A DNA stretch of 64,000 nt from Allodiplogaster sudhausi (Eukaryota > Nematoda > Chromadorea > Rhabditida > Diplogasteridae), in assembly GCA_945643635.1 (NCBI GenBank), contig CALZFC010000040.1, forward strand, positions 2,505,501-2,569,500, read 5' to 3'. The position numbers and the translations under genes were made by a program. The notes under the pieces are model-generated. The model was not told the DNA's origin. It made no database searches and saw only the letters and a program-made list of their open reading frames with translations. Numbering within the stretch: position 1 is the first letter of the stretch; every line of letters begins with the position of its first letter. Positions 13,264-24,421 of this stretch are shown here, piece by piece.

Positions 13264-15234
13264 ACTGTATTGTATTTTTTTTTTCAAATACTTCATTCAT
13301 TTACATTCTTACATATATGTATGTATGTATGTCTACAAGTACAAGGTACAAACTTTGTTTGTGCATTTATTACACAGTTCGATGAGTATTAATACATAAG
13401 TTTTCAATGAACCAAAGTGCACTTCTTCTTGTAGCATATACATATTACGCAATCACGTGTACATACGCATTAAAACCAATCAAAAATTAATAGTACCATG
13501 TTAGTAGCTTAATCGCACTGCATGTCGTCATCACTTTGCAATTCCATTTGAGACGATACAGGCGGACGATTCCATGCCATACATTGCACCTTTCAAACGG
13601 CTTTCAATTCCATCGCAGACAGTCTCGTCGTTCTCTTACTCATAAAGTATTACCGGTAGATAGAGCCCTCAAAAAGAGAACGAATGAGAGAGAGAGAAGG
13701 ATGCCATTGCAATTGTATCTCATTAAAGGAGACATCCGGGTATAATTGTTTTCTCTTGCCTACTGTACATTATGTTGCGCGCTGTACAATCTCGTCTGTT
13801 CTCTTCGGTCGTGGCTGGTTCATCTCCTATCTCGTTCTTGTCTATGCCACTCAACAAGCTGTCCTCTTCGTCTCTATTTGGCTTCTCTGGGCCCCAGACG
13901 CAGCGTAGGCTGAATTATTCCTGCCACTTCTCTCTTCTTTCCCGTATCGAGGCGCTGGTCATGTCGCCGCTATGTACTGGCTATCGCTCTTTCTACCTTA
14001 TTATAAGGATTGAATATCGGCATATAGATAATGCCGGTCATTTGTTCTTTTCATCACAGTTCACGACTGAATTATTCTGCCTCAAGCAAATGCAGTTGTA
14101 AACCAGCATAAATATTAGAACATTTATGTGAAATATGCGGCTCAATCACAGTGGTTTTGATCTCTTCTTCTTTGCAATGCGATCAAAGTGTGTACATAGT
14201 ACATACAATGTATCTCTACTACTATTCGATCACCGGGCCGATAGCCAAATAGAAAGCGATTAATATAGAGCGCGAAGAAATGATCCATGAGAGGGTGACA
14301 CTTTATTCTATCCCGACAAAGTTGCGACTGAAAAAGCAAAGCCGACAGCCTTCCAGAAATAAGGAATTGCAGAATGATCGGTGGAAAGACAGTCAACGCC
14401 ACAAAGACAGAACTTTCTTCCGTTTTTGGACCTCACTACGCAAATACAAAAATACTTAAACATTATGGACTAATTACATAATTATTTACGCACTTATTAG
14501 AGTTGATTTTAGCGGGATTGCACCAGGAGGAAGTCATTTTACTATTCTCCCCTCGCCCCGATCTCTCGTTTCCCTTCGTTTTCCTTTCGCCTTCTCTTCC
14601 CCTCACCCTATAACTTCATTGAGCAAATGAATGCCCATTCTAACATTTGCTAATAGCATCGCGTTTCTCCGCCGCGCCCAGTCGGAAGCTCCGCCCCGCC
14701 GTCCACTTCTACTCGTGGCCCCGCCCATCCGTGTTCGCCCTCTTCTCGCTCACCCCTCACGGAACCCTCGTTGTCCATTCCGTCGCTCTCCTTCTCTTCC
14801 CTCCTTCCTTCTCTCTCGCTCCACTTCTCTGGTCTCCTCTGCCAGGTCGAACTCGGCCGACTCTCAGTCCACTCGGAGCCCATCCGTGATTACAGCAGGT
14901 GCAGCAGTCCTTAGTCTGAAATTTATTTCTAAAAAGACTTTGATTAAAAAAATATTCTTCAAAAATATAAATAATGATTATAGCCCTGAGCGATATCATG
15001 TCGGCTGAATCTCCTACGCCTCCGAACACGATTGTGGTCAGGGAGGGTGCATTCGACATTAATTAAAGCAATAAAAGGCTCCAGAAAGGGTTTCGTATCA
15101 GAAAACCACTTATTTGCCTTACAAGTAGCCACGTCCGGCAGAATCAAAGGCACCAGACAAGGGTCTGATATCAGAAGCCACTCCTTTCGCCGAAGCCACG
15201 CCCATTACGTGCACATAGCCACGCCCCCTCGCAG
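13264..15234. other. Region upstream of RNase H, exons unresolved
   Basis: The open frame at 13772-13905 starts MLRAVQSRLFSSVV and looks like a mitochondrial presequence (Arg/Ser-rich, no acids), ending near a gtaggc donor. Another open stretch at 14631-14890 lies in GC-rich DNA. Either could supply 5' exons of the RNase H gene, but I could not phase them with confidence. The remainder is AT-rich with TACATA/TATGTA clusters near 13310-13330. Confidence 0.4.
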
Positions 15235-17059
15235 GTGTACACAGACGCGTCTTGCGTGGGAAGGCAGGCGTCGGGAATCGGCTGCTACTTTGGCCCCGCC
15301 CACCCGCTGAACCTGAGTCGTCCCCTGCCTGGCCCCGAGCACAACTCGGGTCTCGCTGAGATTCGCGCCGTGCAGACCGCGCTCTCTTCCATCGCCAGCT
15401 GGCCGCGATATCGGCACGGCATTCTCTTTTTTGTCCTCAACGGGTTAAAGAAAACACTTTTCCATTTCAGGAACGAACGAATCCTGATCCGGACGGACTA
15501 CTTGCCCCTCGTGCAGGTAGCTCTCAATCAGGCTCAGAATTCTCTCTGTTCTCACTCTCCTCTCTTCGCCTCTTCCTTGCTTAATTCATCTCCATCCATT
15601 CTAGTCATTGCACTACTCCCACCCCCCCCCCCCCATTCTTTCTTTTTCTCCCTCTTTCCCTCCCTCCCTCTCTCCCTTTTCCCTCTTCCTCTCCCCTCTC
15701 CAACTCTTCCTTCCTCAGGCAATGCAGAATGGCAGTGGCGGTGGCCGCTTCGCCGCGGAGTACGACGCTCTCCGCCGCGCGTCCTCTGCCTTCCCAGAGG
15801 GAGTCGACTTCGAGCACGTCTTCGGGCACGACGGCCACCCCGGCAACGAGGAGGTCGCGATTCTTTGCAATTCCGGAAAGAATTCTGTGCGGTTTTATTT
15901 CAGATTTACCATAATAAAAATGAATAAATGGTAAATTGAGGCTGATCGTCTGGCTCGCGCGGCGTGCCGCCTCCGCAGTCGCTCCGCGAGTGGGAATGGC
16001 CGGCCGAGACACTCTCGCTCCCGATGTCAGCCATTTCCAGTGAAGAGGGAGACTAGAATGGTCTCTTCAGCCCGCGGCCGCAACCCTTCGGCGCACGTTC
16101 GCGGCAGCAGCGAGGGCCGAGCGGGAGGGACGCCGGCGGCCGACTTCGCCGCCCGCCTCGTGCAGCTCGCGCCCGCCGCCAGCTACCAGCCGGCTCCGCC
16201 GCCCACTGCTGCTGCTTCACTCCCACCGACCAACAGCACCCGCGTAGACATTTTGTATTCTTGGTCTCCAACTTCTGGACACTTTCACAGTCGTCAGAAT
16301 TATCGCATAAGAATGTTGACAACGGAGTAGTTTTTCTAGCAAAGCCGAAGTGGCTCGCGTGCTCGGCCCAACACAACTGCTCCTCGTTCGCGGACGAGCG
16401 CCACCAATTCAGATGTTAGAAATGCTTATCAATTCAATCTACATTTGTTTTCGAATCAATTCTTCGTCACAAAAAAAACATATCTGATTCAGTTCAATCA
16501 CAGCCGGTCCCGTTCCCGTGCTCCTCGCAACAACTCGCAATCTCTTTCCAACGAAGCACATGTCAGAACTCTTTTTCATTTGTGCATGGATACATCTCAA
16601 CCAAGTCAAATCAGTTCAATCAATTAATTGTAGCAGAGCGGGCAACCGATCGGATCAGCGGTCAGTCGAGAGAATGAAATTACTAGCAGGATGAGTTTAA
16701 GATCTTTAAGTCGAGGAAGTCTAAACAAAATGTAAAGAAAAGATTGCAGAGCAGTGCCCGCCGCGGCTCCCAGCCGTGCGCCGTATCTCAGTCAAGGGCT
16801 GACGCTCAGACTCGCCCTCTCCCGCAGTCTCGCCGTGTCTCGCAGTCTCGCTCACTCTCCCAGTCTCGCTCCGTCTCTCGGTCGCATTCGCGTGGGCGGG
16901 CCGGCGCAGACGGTACGGCATGTTGGACAACAACTGCAGACTCGGCTAATAGCAAATGAAACGAACTGCGTATTACTGTGAACTTCTTGAGTGATGGAGA
17001 TGGACAGCGGCTACTTGAGTGGCAACGAGAGCTCGCGAAGCGACGACTCGGGAAGCTAA
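15235..17059 (+). CDS. RNase H type 1 domain protein with Arg/Ser-rich C-terminal tail
   Basis: RNase H1 family, cleaving RNA in RNA-DNA hybrids. Exons 15235-15443, 15471-15516, 15719-15853 and 15941-16243 give the catalytic core: YTDAS (Asp), GLAEIRA (Glu), RTDY (Asp), then VFGHDGHPGNEEADRLAR with the flexible-loop His and final Asp. Phase-compatible exons 16340-16414, 16493-16561, 16750-16912 and 16992-17059 extend it with RSRSRAPRNN and repeated QSR/SRS motifs, ending in an acidic Ser-rich peptide (SGNESSRSDDSGS). If the 16243 donor is not used, the protein instead ends at 16330. The 355 residues seen here lack the N-terminus: the first exon continues an upstream exon in phase 0, and no hybrid-binding domain was recognised. 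The core is secure; the tail is inferred from phase agreement over its introns. Confidence 0.82.
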
Positions 17060-19814
17060 ACTGCATCTGATATCCCCTGGTTATTCTGGGAAAAAACTCC
17101 ATTTGAAACGAAATTATCAGTGCTTTTGATCACTAAATAAATTTAACTGTTCTAACTTTTAAGATTCGTCACAACATCGTCAATTCTTGAGAAGAGAAGA
17201 GCGAAACCGAGAGCATTCCGTCCTTGAACCCTATACTGACATTCTTCTGAATAAACCAAAGCTGATGAGAAATTTTCTTTTACAGAATAAACTATAGTAC
17301 ATATCAAGCAGTGTTCTTGCACAATCAATATAATTTCTTAAGAGAATTCACAATTCATGAACATATGCAAACGTTTTATACTTTTGAAAACAGAGAATTC
17401 TGAGAATGAGATACTACTTTAAGGCAGAAGCTACTAGCACAGTGGCGTGCAAATTATAAAAAGAAGGTTGAAGGAAAAAAGTATTTTACATTGGTAACTC
17501 ATCACCTTCATTCATCGCATCCTTTGTTTCTCTTGCAGTCCATATACATATGTATATACATATACATATATTTATCATGTAGATTGCTTAGGTTAGAAGT
17601 GTGGTCATTAATGTGTTGTGTAGTAGCCATTAAGGAATACAGTAAATATTTTCAGTTGGTATATATGCGCAATGGATGGAAGAGTTATAAGATTTTAAGC
17701 CTTTTAGAGGGAGACGCACTGTGTTGTGGACACGGTGCTTTGTAGATTTAATGAACTCGACTGCTCACTCCTAACAGCTGCGAAGTCGATATTGCCGGTG
17801 ATGAGCCGTGCGAGAAGCGAGTTCTCCTTGCCTGCGGTCGTCCGTCATCGCACTGCTCCGCGTGAAGCAAGAGAAGCTCGAGAGAAGGCTGGTCACGGAG
17901 TGGACCAAGAGAACGAAGAGTACGACTTCTACGCTGTGCTCCTCCCTTGTAAATAGTCAGAAGGGGTGGAGCTTATTTACTTAAACATCCTCTGCCATGC
18001 TTACTGGGTACAATCTGTCAAACATCCTTTTACTACTATTTCTTCCCTTCCAGAAAGATTACTAAACGATCATATAATCTCTGAGGAGAGAAAATGCATT
18101 AACAGTGAAAAACACGTTCTTCACTTTATAAAGACCAAACCAACAAAGTAAAGACATAAAGTAGTGGAATGTACATGCGTAATTCCGCGACAAAATGAGC
18201 GGGGAAAAGCGATGGCGAGACTACAGACACGGATCGTCCTAGACTGATGGCAAGAGGAGGTATTAGCCATCAAGCTTGCAGAAATCTTGGTCAAGCTGCA
18301 GTCCACAGGGCAAAGCGTTTACGGCTGCATTCGCAATTATGCAGGGATGTGCAATGAATAGTGCATCCGCAGCACTATAAGGCAACAACAGGAACATTTT
18401 TGAGACAGATGAAGTTTTTGAGAAAATGGACATTTTTCAGCGAAATATAATAAGTGAACTATTATTTTTTACGTTAAAAACGGCTTGAAAAAGAGTAATT
18501 AGTGGCTTAAAACTCAAAAATCTATTAAGAAAAAATTGATTTTTCTCCATACAAAACATGTAATTTTTCACCCCTTTGGTGAAAAATGACCTAAAAAAAT
18601 TTTTTCTCCAAAAATGATCGGAAATTAAGTTATCAGGTTTGTTGTGGCCTACTATCAAGTATACATCAATCTTAGAGCCGACAAAGCTACCAAATATCGT
18701 GCAAATGTTAATTTTGGGGTATTTTTCTGCAATTTAGGCTAAATAGAATCCATTTTGCAGCTAGAAACATCTAAAACGTTATAAGCTCGTTGAGAGCTTT
18801 CGAATGGTGTATAGTATGTTGAGGTTTGCCATACCCCACCGAAAGACTTCCCTTGTTAGTGCAGGGACCACTATTCTTAGTACTAAACTCCCCGCTCGAA
18901 CACAACCCTATTTGGATTATTCAAATTTATTTAGTAATTCCCCGGAAGCACGGGATTCTCGTTGTGTCCCCGCATTCTTAACGTATTTAGTAATAATTTT
19001 AACCGGTAATGTTGAAAATAGATGAACTTTTTGATGAGGCGATCTTTGATTTCCCGTTGTATGCAAGAAGAGAAGAGCGATTTCGATTGTATTTCGAGAG
19101 AAGCGAAAGCATCTCAAACAGAGAGTGAACATAAAAGAAACAAGCCAACTGGGTCTTCATTTCATCTTTTTATTATCATTGTAAAGATAATTTTTTTAAC
19201 GACATAGAATATCATGTCGGCTCTTGACGATCCAAGGGGAGGGAGGCGACAAGTAAGAGAGAGCTATGTATGTTATAGATCATATGAATAGGAACTAGAT
19301 CGGGGAAGACGACGAGCTAATACTTTTTTGCTGGAGAGAAAGCAGAGGTTAAAAAAAAGAAGCCGAATGCGACGAAAGAATAACTTAAAACGATGCAAGT
19401 TAAATTGCATATATCTAATATTTCTAGATGGACACAATCTAATTAACAGGAGAGACTGGAAAAGAGACGACTGTCACAACGAAAATAAAAACGAAAAGGG
19501 CTAAAAAAAAAACTCTCTTACTCTTCACTCATGTCTCCAGCTCACATCAACGAGGAATGAGAAAACCGTTTGCTACTGGAAGGTCTTACGAGCCGTTCAC
19601 TCTTGTTTTTTTTGTTGTTGTTATGAGCAGTGATAAACGGCTCACTGATTATAAGTGTGTGTTTCTGCATATCATCGTGGAAGTGGTTGTTGTGACTTCT
19701 CAAGGGTGAAAGAATAGTTGGATTTCCTCATTTGCAACTCGATTACATTGAATATATAATGTCTACTCTGAACACAGAATTTTCGGACGCCTTTCATCAG
19801 TTGTCATAAGGGGG
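17060..19814. other. Intergenic region between RNase H and kinase 1
   Basis: AT-rich. One plausible coding segment after a TAACAG acceptor (about 17781-17956, ...EYDFYAVLLPCK then stop) has no recognisable domain. From about 18420 to 18800 the sequence is A/T-homopolymer-rich and looks like decayed repeat DNA. No terminal repeats could be paired. Confidence 0.45.
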
Positions 19815-20901
19815 TCACGAGGTCGAAGGAGCCTCCCAGTCCAGTGGAGAACGCTTGTCCACACCCGATTTCCTCATGGCCTGCAAGCAGGGAGAGAGAG
19901 AGAGCGAGATAGAGATTGTGTCTAAATTCCATTGCGGATGTATTTAGCATCAATAGACTTGATGTCAATGTAAGTGAACCTTCTCAATGTTCTTGAGGAT
20001 GAAGTCGTAGTCGGGTTCGTCGAAGTACTTGAGGGTGCCCAGGTAGTCCATGATGACCGTGAAGTGCCTCTTGATGGTCGGGGAGTTGGAGAAGTTCTGG
20101 AAAGATAGTCAGTTAATTAATTATGCTTAATCGCGGAGTCTTCTTTTCTAAAAAATTAAAATGGCAAAAACGCACCCTCTGCGACTCGCGCTCGAAGAAG
20201 GACTCCTTGACCGAGAGGACGGCATCCTTGCCCTCCATGCGACGCCACGGGAGACCTGCGAATGATAAATGATTAATGTACCTCATTAATTATTTGCCAT
20301 TTATTTTAAAATTAAGTTGGAAAACAAATAATTATACCCTCCGGCATCATGATTTCGAAGACCGTGTAGAACCACGTCTCCAAGTCGTCTTGACGGCCCT
20401 GCTCGCAGCCTTTCAGGCAATTCCGAGAGGCGTAGCGCTCCGTTCCCTGAGCACGGAGAACCACAACTTTAATCCATTCGATTCATTTTTCAATGGAAAT
20501 ATTTATGAGTTCTGTTCAAGCATTTCCGTGCCCACCTTCATGCCGACGATGTGACGCGGCGTCTTGAGCTCGCCGTTGTCGTTCATGAACTTCCTCGCCA
20601 GGCCAAAGTCGAGAATGTAGACCTGCAATGAGAGGCTTGAGAATGCGATTGGAGAGAACTAGAGAGAGGAAGCAGGCTGTCTCTCTCTGTCTCTATCTCT
20701 CTGTCTCTCTCTCTATCTCTCTCTCTCTCTCTACTCACCAAGCGCCTCTTCTCTCCAGTGCCGACGGCCGCGTTCTCCGGCTTGATGTCGCGGTGGAGGA
20801 ACTTGCACATGTGGAGGTGCTCAATGGCCTCGAGCAGCTGCTTCGCCGTGATGAGGGTAGTGCCGATGGAGAAGACCTGCAGGGAAGAGGAGGGAGGGTT
20901 A

Positions 20902-20954
<53 letters not shown>

Positions 20955-20981
20955 TAGGGAAGAGGAGTGGAGTGAGAGAGC

Positions 20982-21028
<47 letters not shown>

Positions 21029-21058
21029 GGAAGAGGAGTGGAGTGAGAGAGCAGAGAA

Positions 21059-21116
<58 letters not shown>

Positions 21117-22308
21117 CTTCTCACCTTGTTCGGCCGCTTCCTCCTGAGCTTGTCCAGCGACTCGCCCACCACTTCCATCACGAGGAAGAAAGTGTCACCC
21201 TGTGAGGGAGCAGAATTAGCATATTATTACGTGCATATTACCATGTTTTCTTTCTATATTATTTTTCTCATTCTAGTTCTCAAAAAGTCACTTTATTCCA
21301 GAACACATCACCACCGTAATCCACTGAGCCTTCCCACGTCGACAAACCTCTCGTCCGTGGTCGAAGATTTGGGTGTAGTGGCGGGCACCCGGGCCTTGCT
21401 GCTTGTGGACCTCGTTGAGGACCATCACCTGAAATAAAAGGATTCAGAATGGGTGAAAATCGATTCAAAATTGAGAGATCAAAAAAAATAATTGGAGAGT
21501 CGGGCCCGGCCGTACCTCCATCGTGAGTTTTCGGTGCTTGCGGGCTTCCTTCTTGATCTCTGCCTTCATCGCGTACTTGCGACCCGGCGCTTCCTCTTCG
21601 TTCTTGGACCTGACCCTAAAATCTTTTCTTTGCATTAAAATTATTCCTCCTTTATACCTTTATATAAAATTAATATTCATATAAACTTTGATATTTGCTA
21701 ATAATAATAGTTTTCTTACAGCTAGGTCTGTTCTTTTTGCAAAGCTTATTCTAGCTCGAATTGAGAATTTACATAGTCTTGTTAATGCAGTTGCAGTAAA
21801 TCGTCTCTGACCATATTCAATATCTGTCCCTACTTTAACCGTCTAAGCCCCCATCGACAACTACGGGTCAATCCCCCTGCTGTTCCATCACCAGCTTGTA
21901 CCGTCTCTGGCTAAGACGAGGCCGGGCAGTGGCGCCCCCGGCTCAGTGCGACCAATGTTGTCTATCCCATCCCACCCCCCCCCCCTTACCACTACTTTTA
22001 AATATGCAATTGTTGCAAAAATGCAGATCTTTTTTAAAATAAAATTGTGTTTTCTTTGAAAGTACAACGATACTTCACTCTTCAACTATAGCGAATAGGC
22101 AGAATACCTGTATACAGCCTTATAAATTTTATTTAACATTTTTTTTCGTTATTTAAGCCTTTCGTTTAAGTTTCTCAAATTCTCTTTATAAAGTCGTTTC
22201 ATTTCCAGCATCTCACAAGTAGACGGCGCCAAATCCGCCGGCGCCAAGTTCCTTCTCCACGATCCAGATCCGATCCATGTCCTTTCCACCGGGGGATCTC
22301 ACTTCCCT
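19815..22308 (-). CDS. Tau-tubulin/casein-kinase-1-like protein kinase 1
   Basis: Ser/Thr kinase of the CK1/TTBK group, about ten exons on the minus strand. A start at ATG 22278 gives MDRIWIVEKELGAGGFGAVY (glycine loop), followed by YAMKAEI (ATP-binding Lys, exon about 21613-21515), VMVLNEVHKQQ (21428), FFLVMEVVGESLDKL (21200-21124), HLHMCKFLHRDIKPEN (catalytic loop, 20878-20738), ILDFGLARKF (DFG, 20621-20534), and the CK1-type GTERYASRNCLKG and RQDDLETWFY (20447-20339). Later exons at about 20256-20175, 20097-19977 and 19880-19815 end in PSTS. All catalytic residues are present, so it should be active. Introns carry CT tracts on the coding strand (GA as printed). An additional 5' coding exon is possible. 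Confidence 0.9.
20905..21112. repeat. Intronic GA tract with internal ~60-bp duplication
   Basis: GA dinucleotides interrupted twice by the same segment (GTAGGGAAGAGGAGTGGAGT followed by GAGAGAGCAGAGAAAG), a local duplication inside a kinase 1 intron. It reads as CT on the transcribed sense strand, just downstream of a coding exon. Confidence 0.85.
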
Positions 22309-23142
22309 AAATAAATTGGAATTATTTTATTTTGAAAATCGCATTAACGAAATTTCATTTGATGATCAATAAATGACGACTTTAGGAAATCGCTTGTCGT
22401 CTTCTTCAGTCACGCTTGTCATCCTTGGAGAAGGCGAGGAAGGGAGCCGACCACGCTCGAAAGGCGAATGTAAGAGGAATGAGGAAAAGCATCTGCTTCC
22501 GCCGCAGCATCTGCTTCCGCCGCACTTTTCTCATTACATGCGTTATTTTATGTACTTTTGCTGAATGTACTTTTCTTCTCATAAAGACATAACAATATCA
22601 CGTATTCTTCATGTTCATGCGGAATCTTTTTCTAAGGTACTTGCTATTAACGTACTTTTGTCAATGTCTCATTAACAAAAGTGTATAAATACCTTTGGGT
22701 CAAAATGTTCGAATGAACGTGAAGGGAAAAGTGTTGAAGTCGTAAATTTTATTCAATCTTAAAGTTTTTGAATTTAAAAACGCGGGAGTCCGATTTAACA
22801 AGGAAAAATTATTAGGTGATTTGGTGGAGTTTTGGTCATTCAATAATAATTATTTGGACATTTTTCCATGATTTTTTACTGATGATCTTCGTGAGAACTT
22901 TCGCGGTCCCAGTCGCCAGAACTTGATAAGGAGACGAAACAGAAAACAGAGAATGGACAAACAGATGAAACAAAGAAGGAGAGAACACACAACCATGATG
23001 AGAATTAGCATCTGATTCACTGAAGATATGAACTAGAAGCACTGAGAATTCTTGACCAAAACCTGGAAAAGTTGAGAATTCTTACCATCGTACTTATGAT
23101 GCCTACATATGTATTTATGTGCATATATAAGTACACGAATAG
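22309..23142. other. Intergenic, AT-rich
   Basis: No coding exon was recognised. In particular I found no N-terminal transmembrane segments to complete the receptor fragment at 23143. Confidence 0.5.
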
Positions 23143-23756
23143 CTGTCTGGCAGGAGTCCATCGTTGGTTCTGCCCCGCGAGTGTCCGACTTACTCGGTTG
23201 CATCGTATTCATGTCTGTCATGATTCTGACGGTGGTCGTCGTTCTCTTCTGCTCCTTCTGCATAGTCATCCATCTTCGGAGAAGAAGGAGCGAAGTCTGC
23301 CAGACAATGAGAATGCAGAGACAATTCTTCTTCACTCACGCCATCGAGGTCGTCTGTCGTCCTCAATTCTCTCTCTCCCTCTCTCTCCCGCTCTCTCTCT
23401 CTCTCTCCTCAGGCAACAGTGCCAATTGTGCCTCTGTACACTCTATGCGTCGTCTTCATCACTCTTCCCTTTTTTGGTGTTACCGTGCCGAGCAGCGGCT
23501 CTCTGCCATATGTCGCTCCCCTCCAAACTGCACTGAATCCGATTGTCGATAGCCTTGTCGTCCTCGTGCTCGTCAAGAACAATCGGTAAGACAAAACAAA
23601 ATACATTATAATACTGGGTAAATTAGCTTGTAGGTATGTATGGATGCATAGATCGAATAATAATGCGTGTCCAGGAAGTTCACCCTCCGTGTGTTTTGCC
23701 CGAGACGCTTGCTCCAAGGCATCAAAACAAGACACGCCGTACCAGTTCTCCTCTGA
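23143..23756 (+). CDS. C-terminal half of a serpentine (chemo)receptor, partial
   Basis: Three phase-compatible exons (23143-23348, 23413-23585, 23675-23756). They encode a hydrophobic segment (LLGCIVFMSVMILTVVVVLF) with a basic cytoplasmic loop (LRRRRSE), then a helix with Pro (VPIVPLYTLCVVFITLPFFG), then LPYVAPLQTALNPIVDSLVV and a basic tail. This matches TM5-TM7 of nematode seven-transmembrane chemoreceptors, including an NP-like motif in TM7. TM1-TM4 are not found upstream; the first exon begins in phase 1, so a missing 5' exon or a truncated pseudogene are both possible. The exact family (str/srh/srd-like) cannot be assigned. Confidence 0.6.
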
Positions 23757-24421
23757 AGCTCAACCCCTGCCCGTGTTCTTCCAATTTCTGAGTAATTTTG
23801 CTCCATTCCTACTCCACCCATTTGTTCTTCCTTCAATCTGTTTTCGTCCTTCCAGTATTCATAATAATCTACACAGTAAATACATATGTTTCTACAATCT
23901 GCCTATGTAAATGCAATCACATCTGCAATTTTCCCATAAATTCAACACTGCTTCAATCTTAATAATGCTATTTTTAAATTCCGCATCCAACGAACCGGTT
24001 AGAACAGCCAGTTTAGAGTCAAGCGTTAATAATGATGACGAAATGCTCTGACGACTGCACAATTGCTGGAATTATACACTTGTGGATTAATTCTAAGACA
24101 ATTATCGAGAAATAGCACAAAAAAATAGGCGGGATAGAGAATGTTTGTAAACGAGCAATAGAAAAAAATCTTTGCTAATTAATCGAGGCATTTTCTACTT
24201 ATCCCCACATTCAAATTAGTCGAAAGCTGCACGGATTTATTAACATTTCATGCGAAGCTAAATAGAGTCGGATTGTGCATCGTTCTGTCAAAGGCCTGAA
24301 TATGTACAGATGAGAAGTCAGCCACGGTTTTAGAAGGGATGAGGACGAGAAGAGGGGCGATGAGCGAGGGAGCCGAAGCCGGCAGCGGAGGGTTGGATGG
24401 ACATCGAACGCATGGCATGGC
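23757..24421. other. Intergenic, AT-rich
   Basis: Nothing recognisable apart from AT-rich sequence lying 3' of both the receptor fragment and the convergent copine gene. Confidence 0.6.

Noticed and set aside
18420..19030. Possible small transposon
   Set aside because: Homopolymer-rich and repeat-like, but I found no matching termini, no target duplication and no coding remnant.
20735..21181. Long Ser/Leu-rich minus-strand open frame
   Set aside because: Mostly CT-dinucleotide translation (SLSLSL); the true coding parts are short kinase exons in other positions of the same frame.
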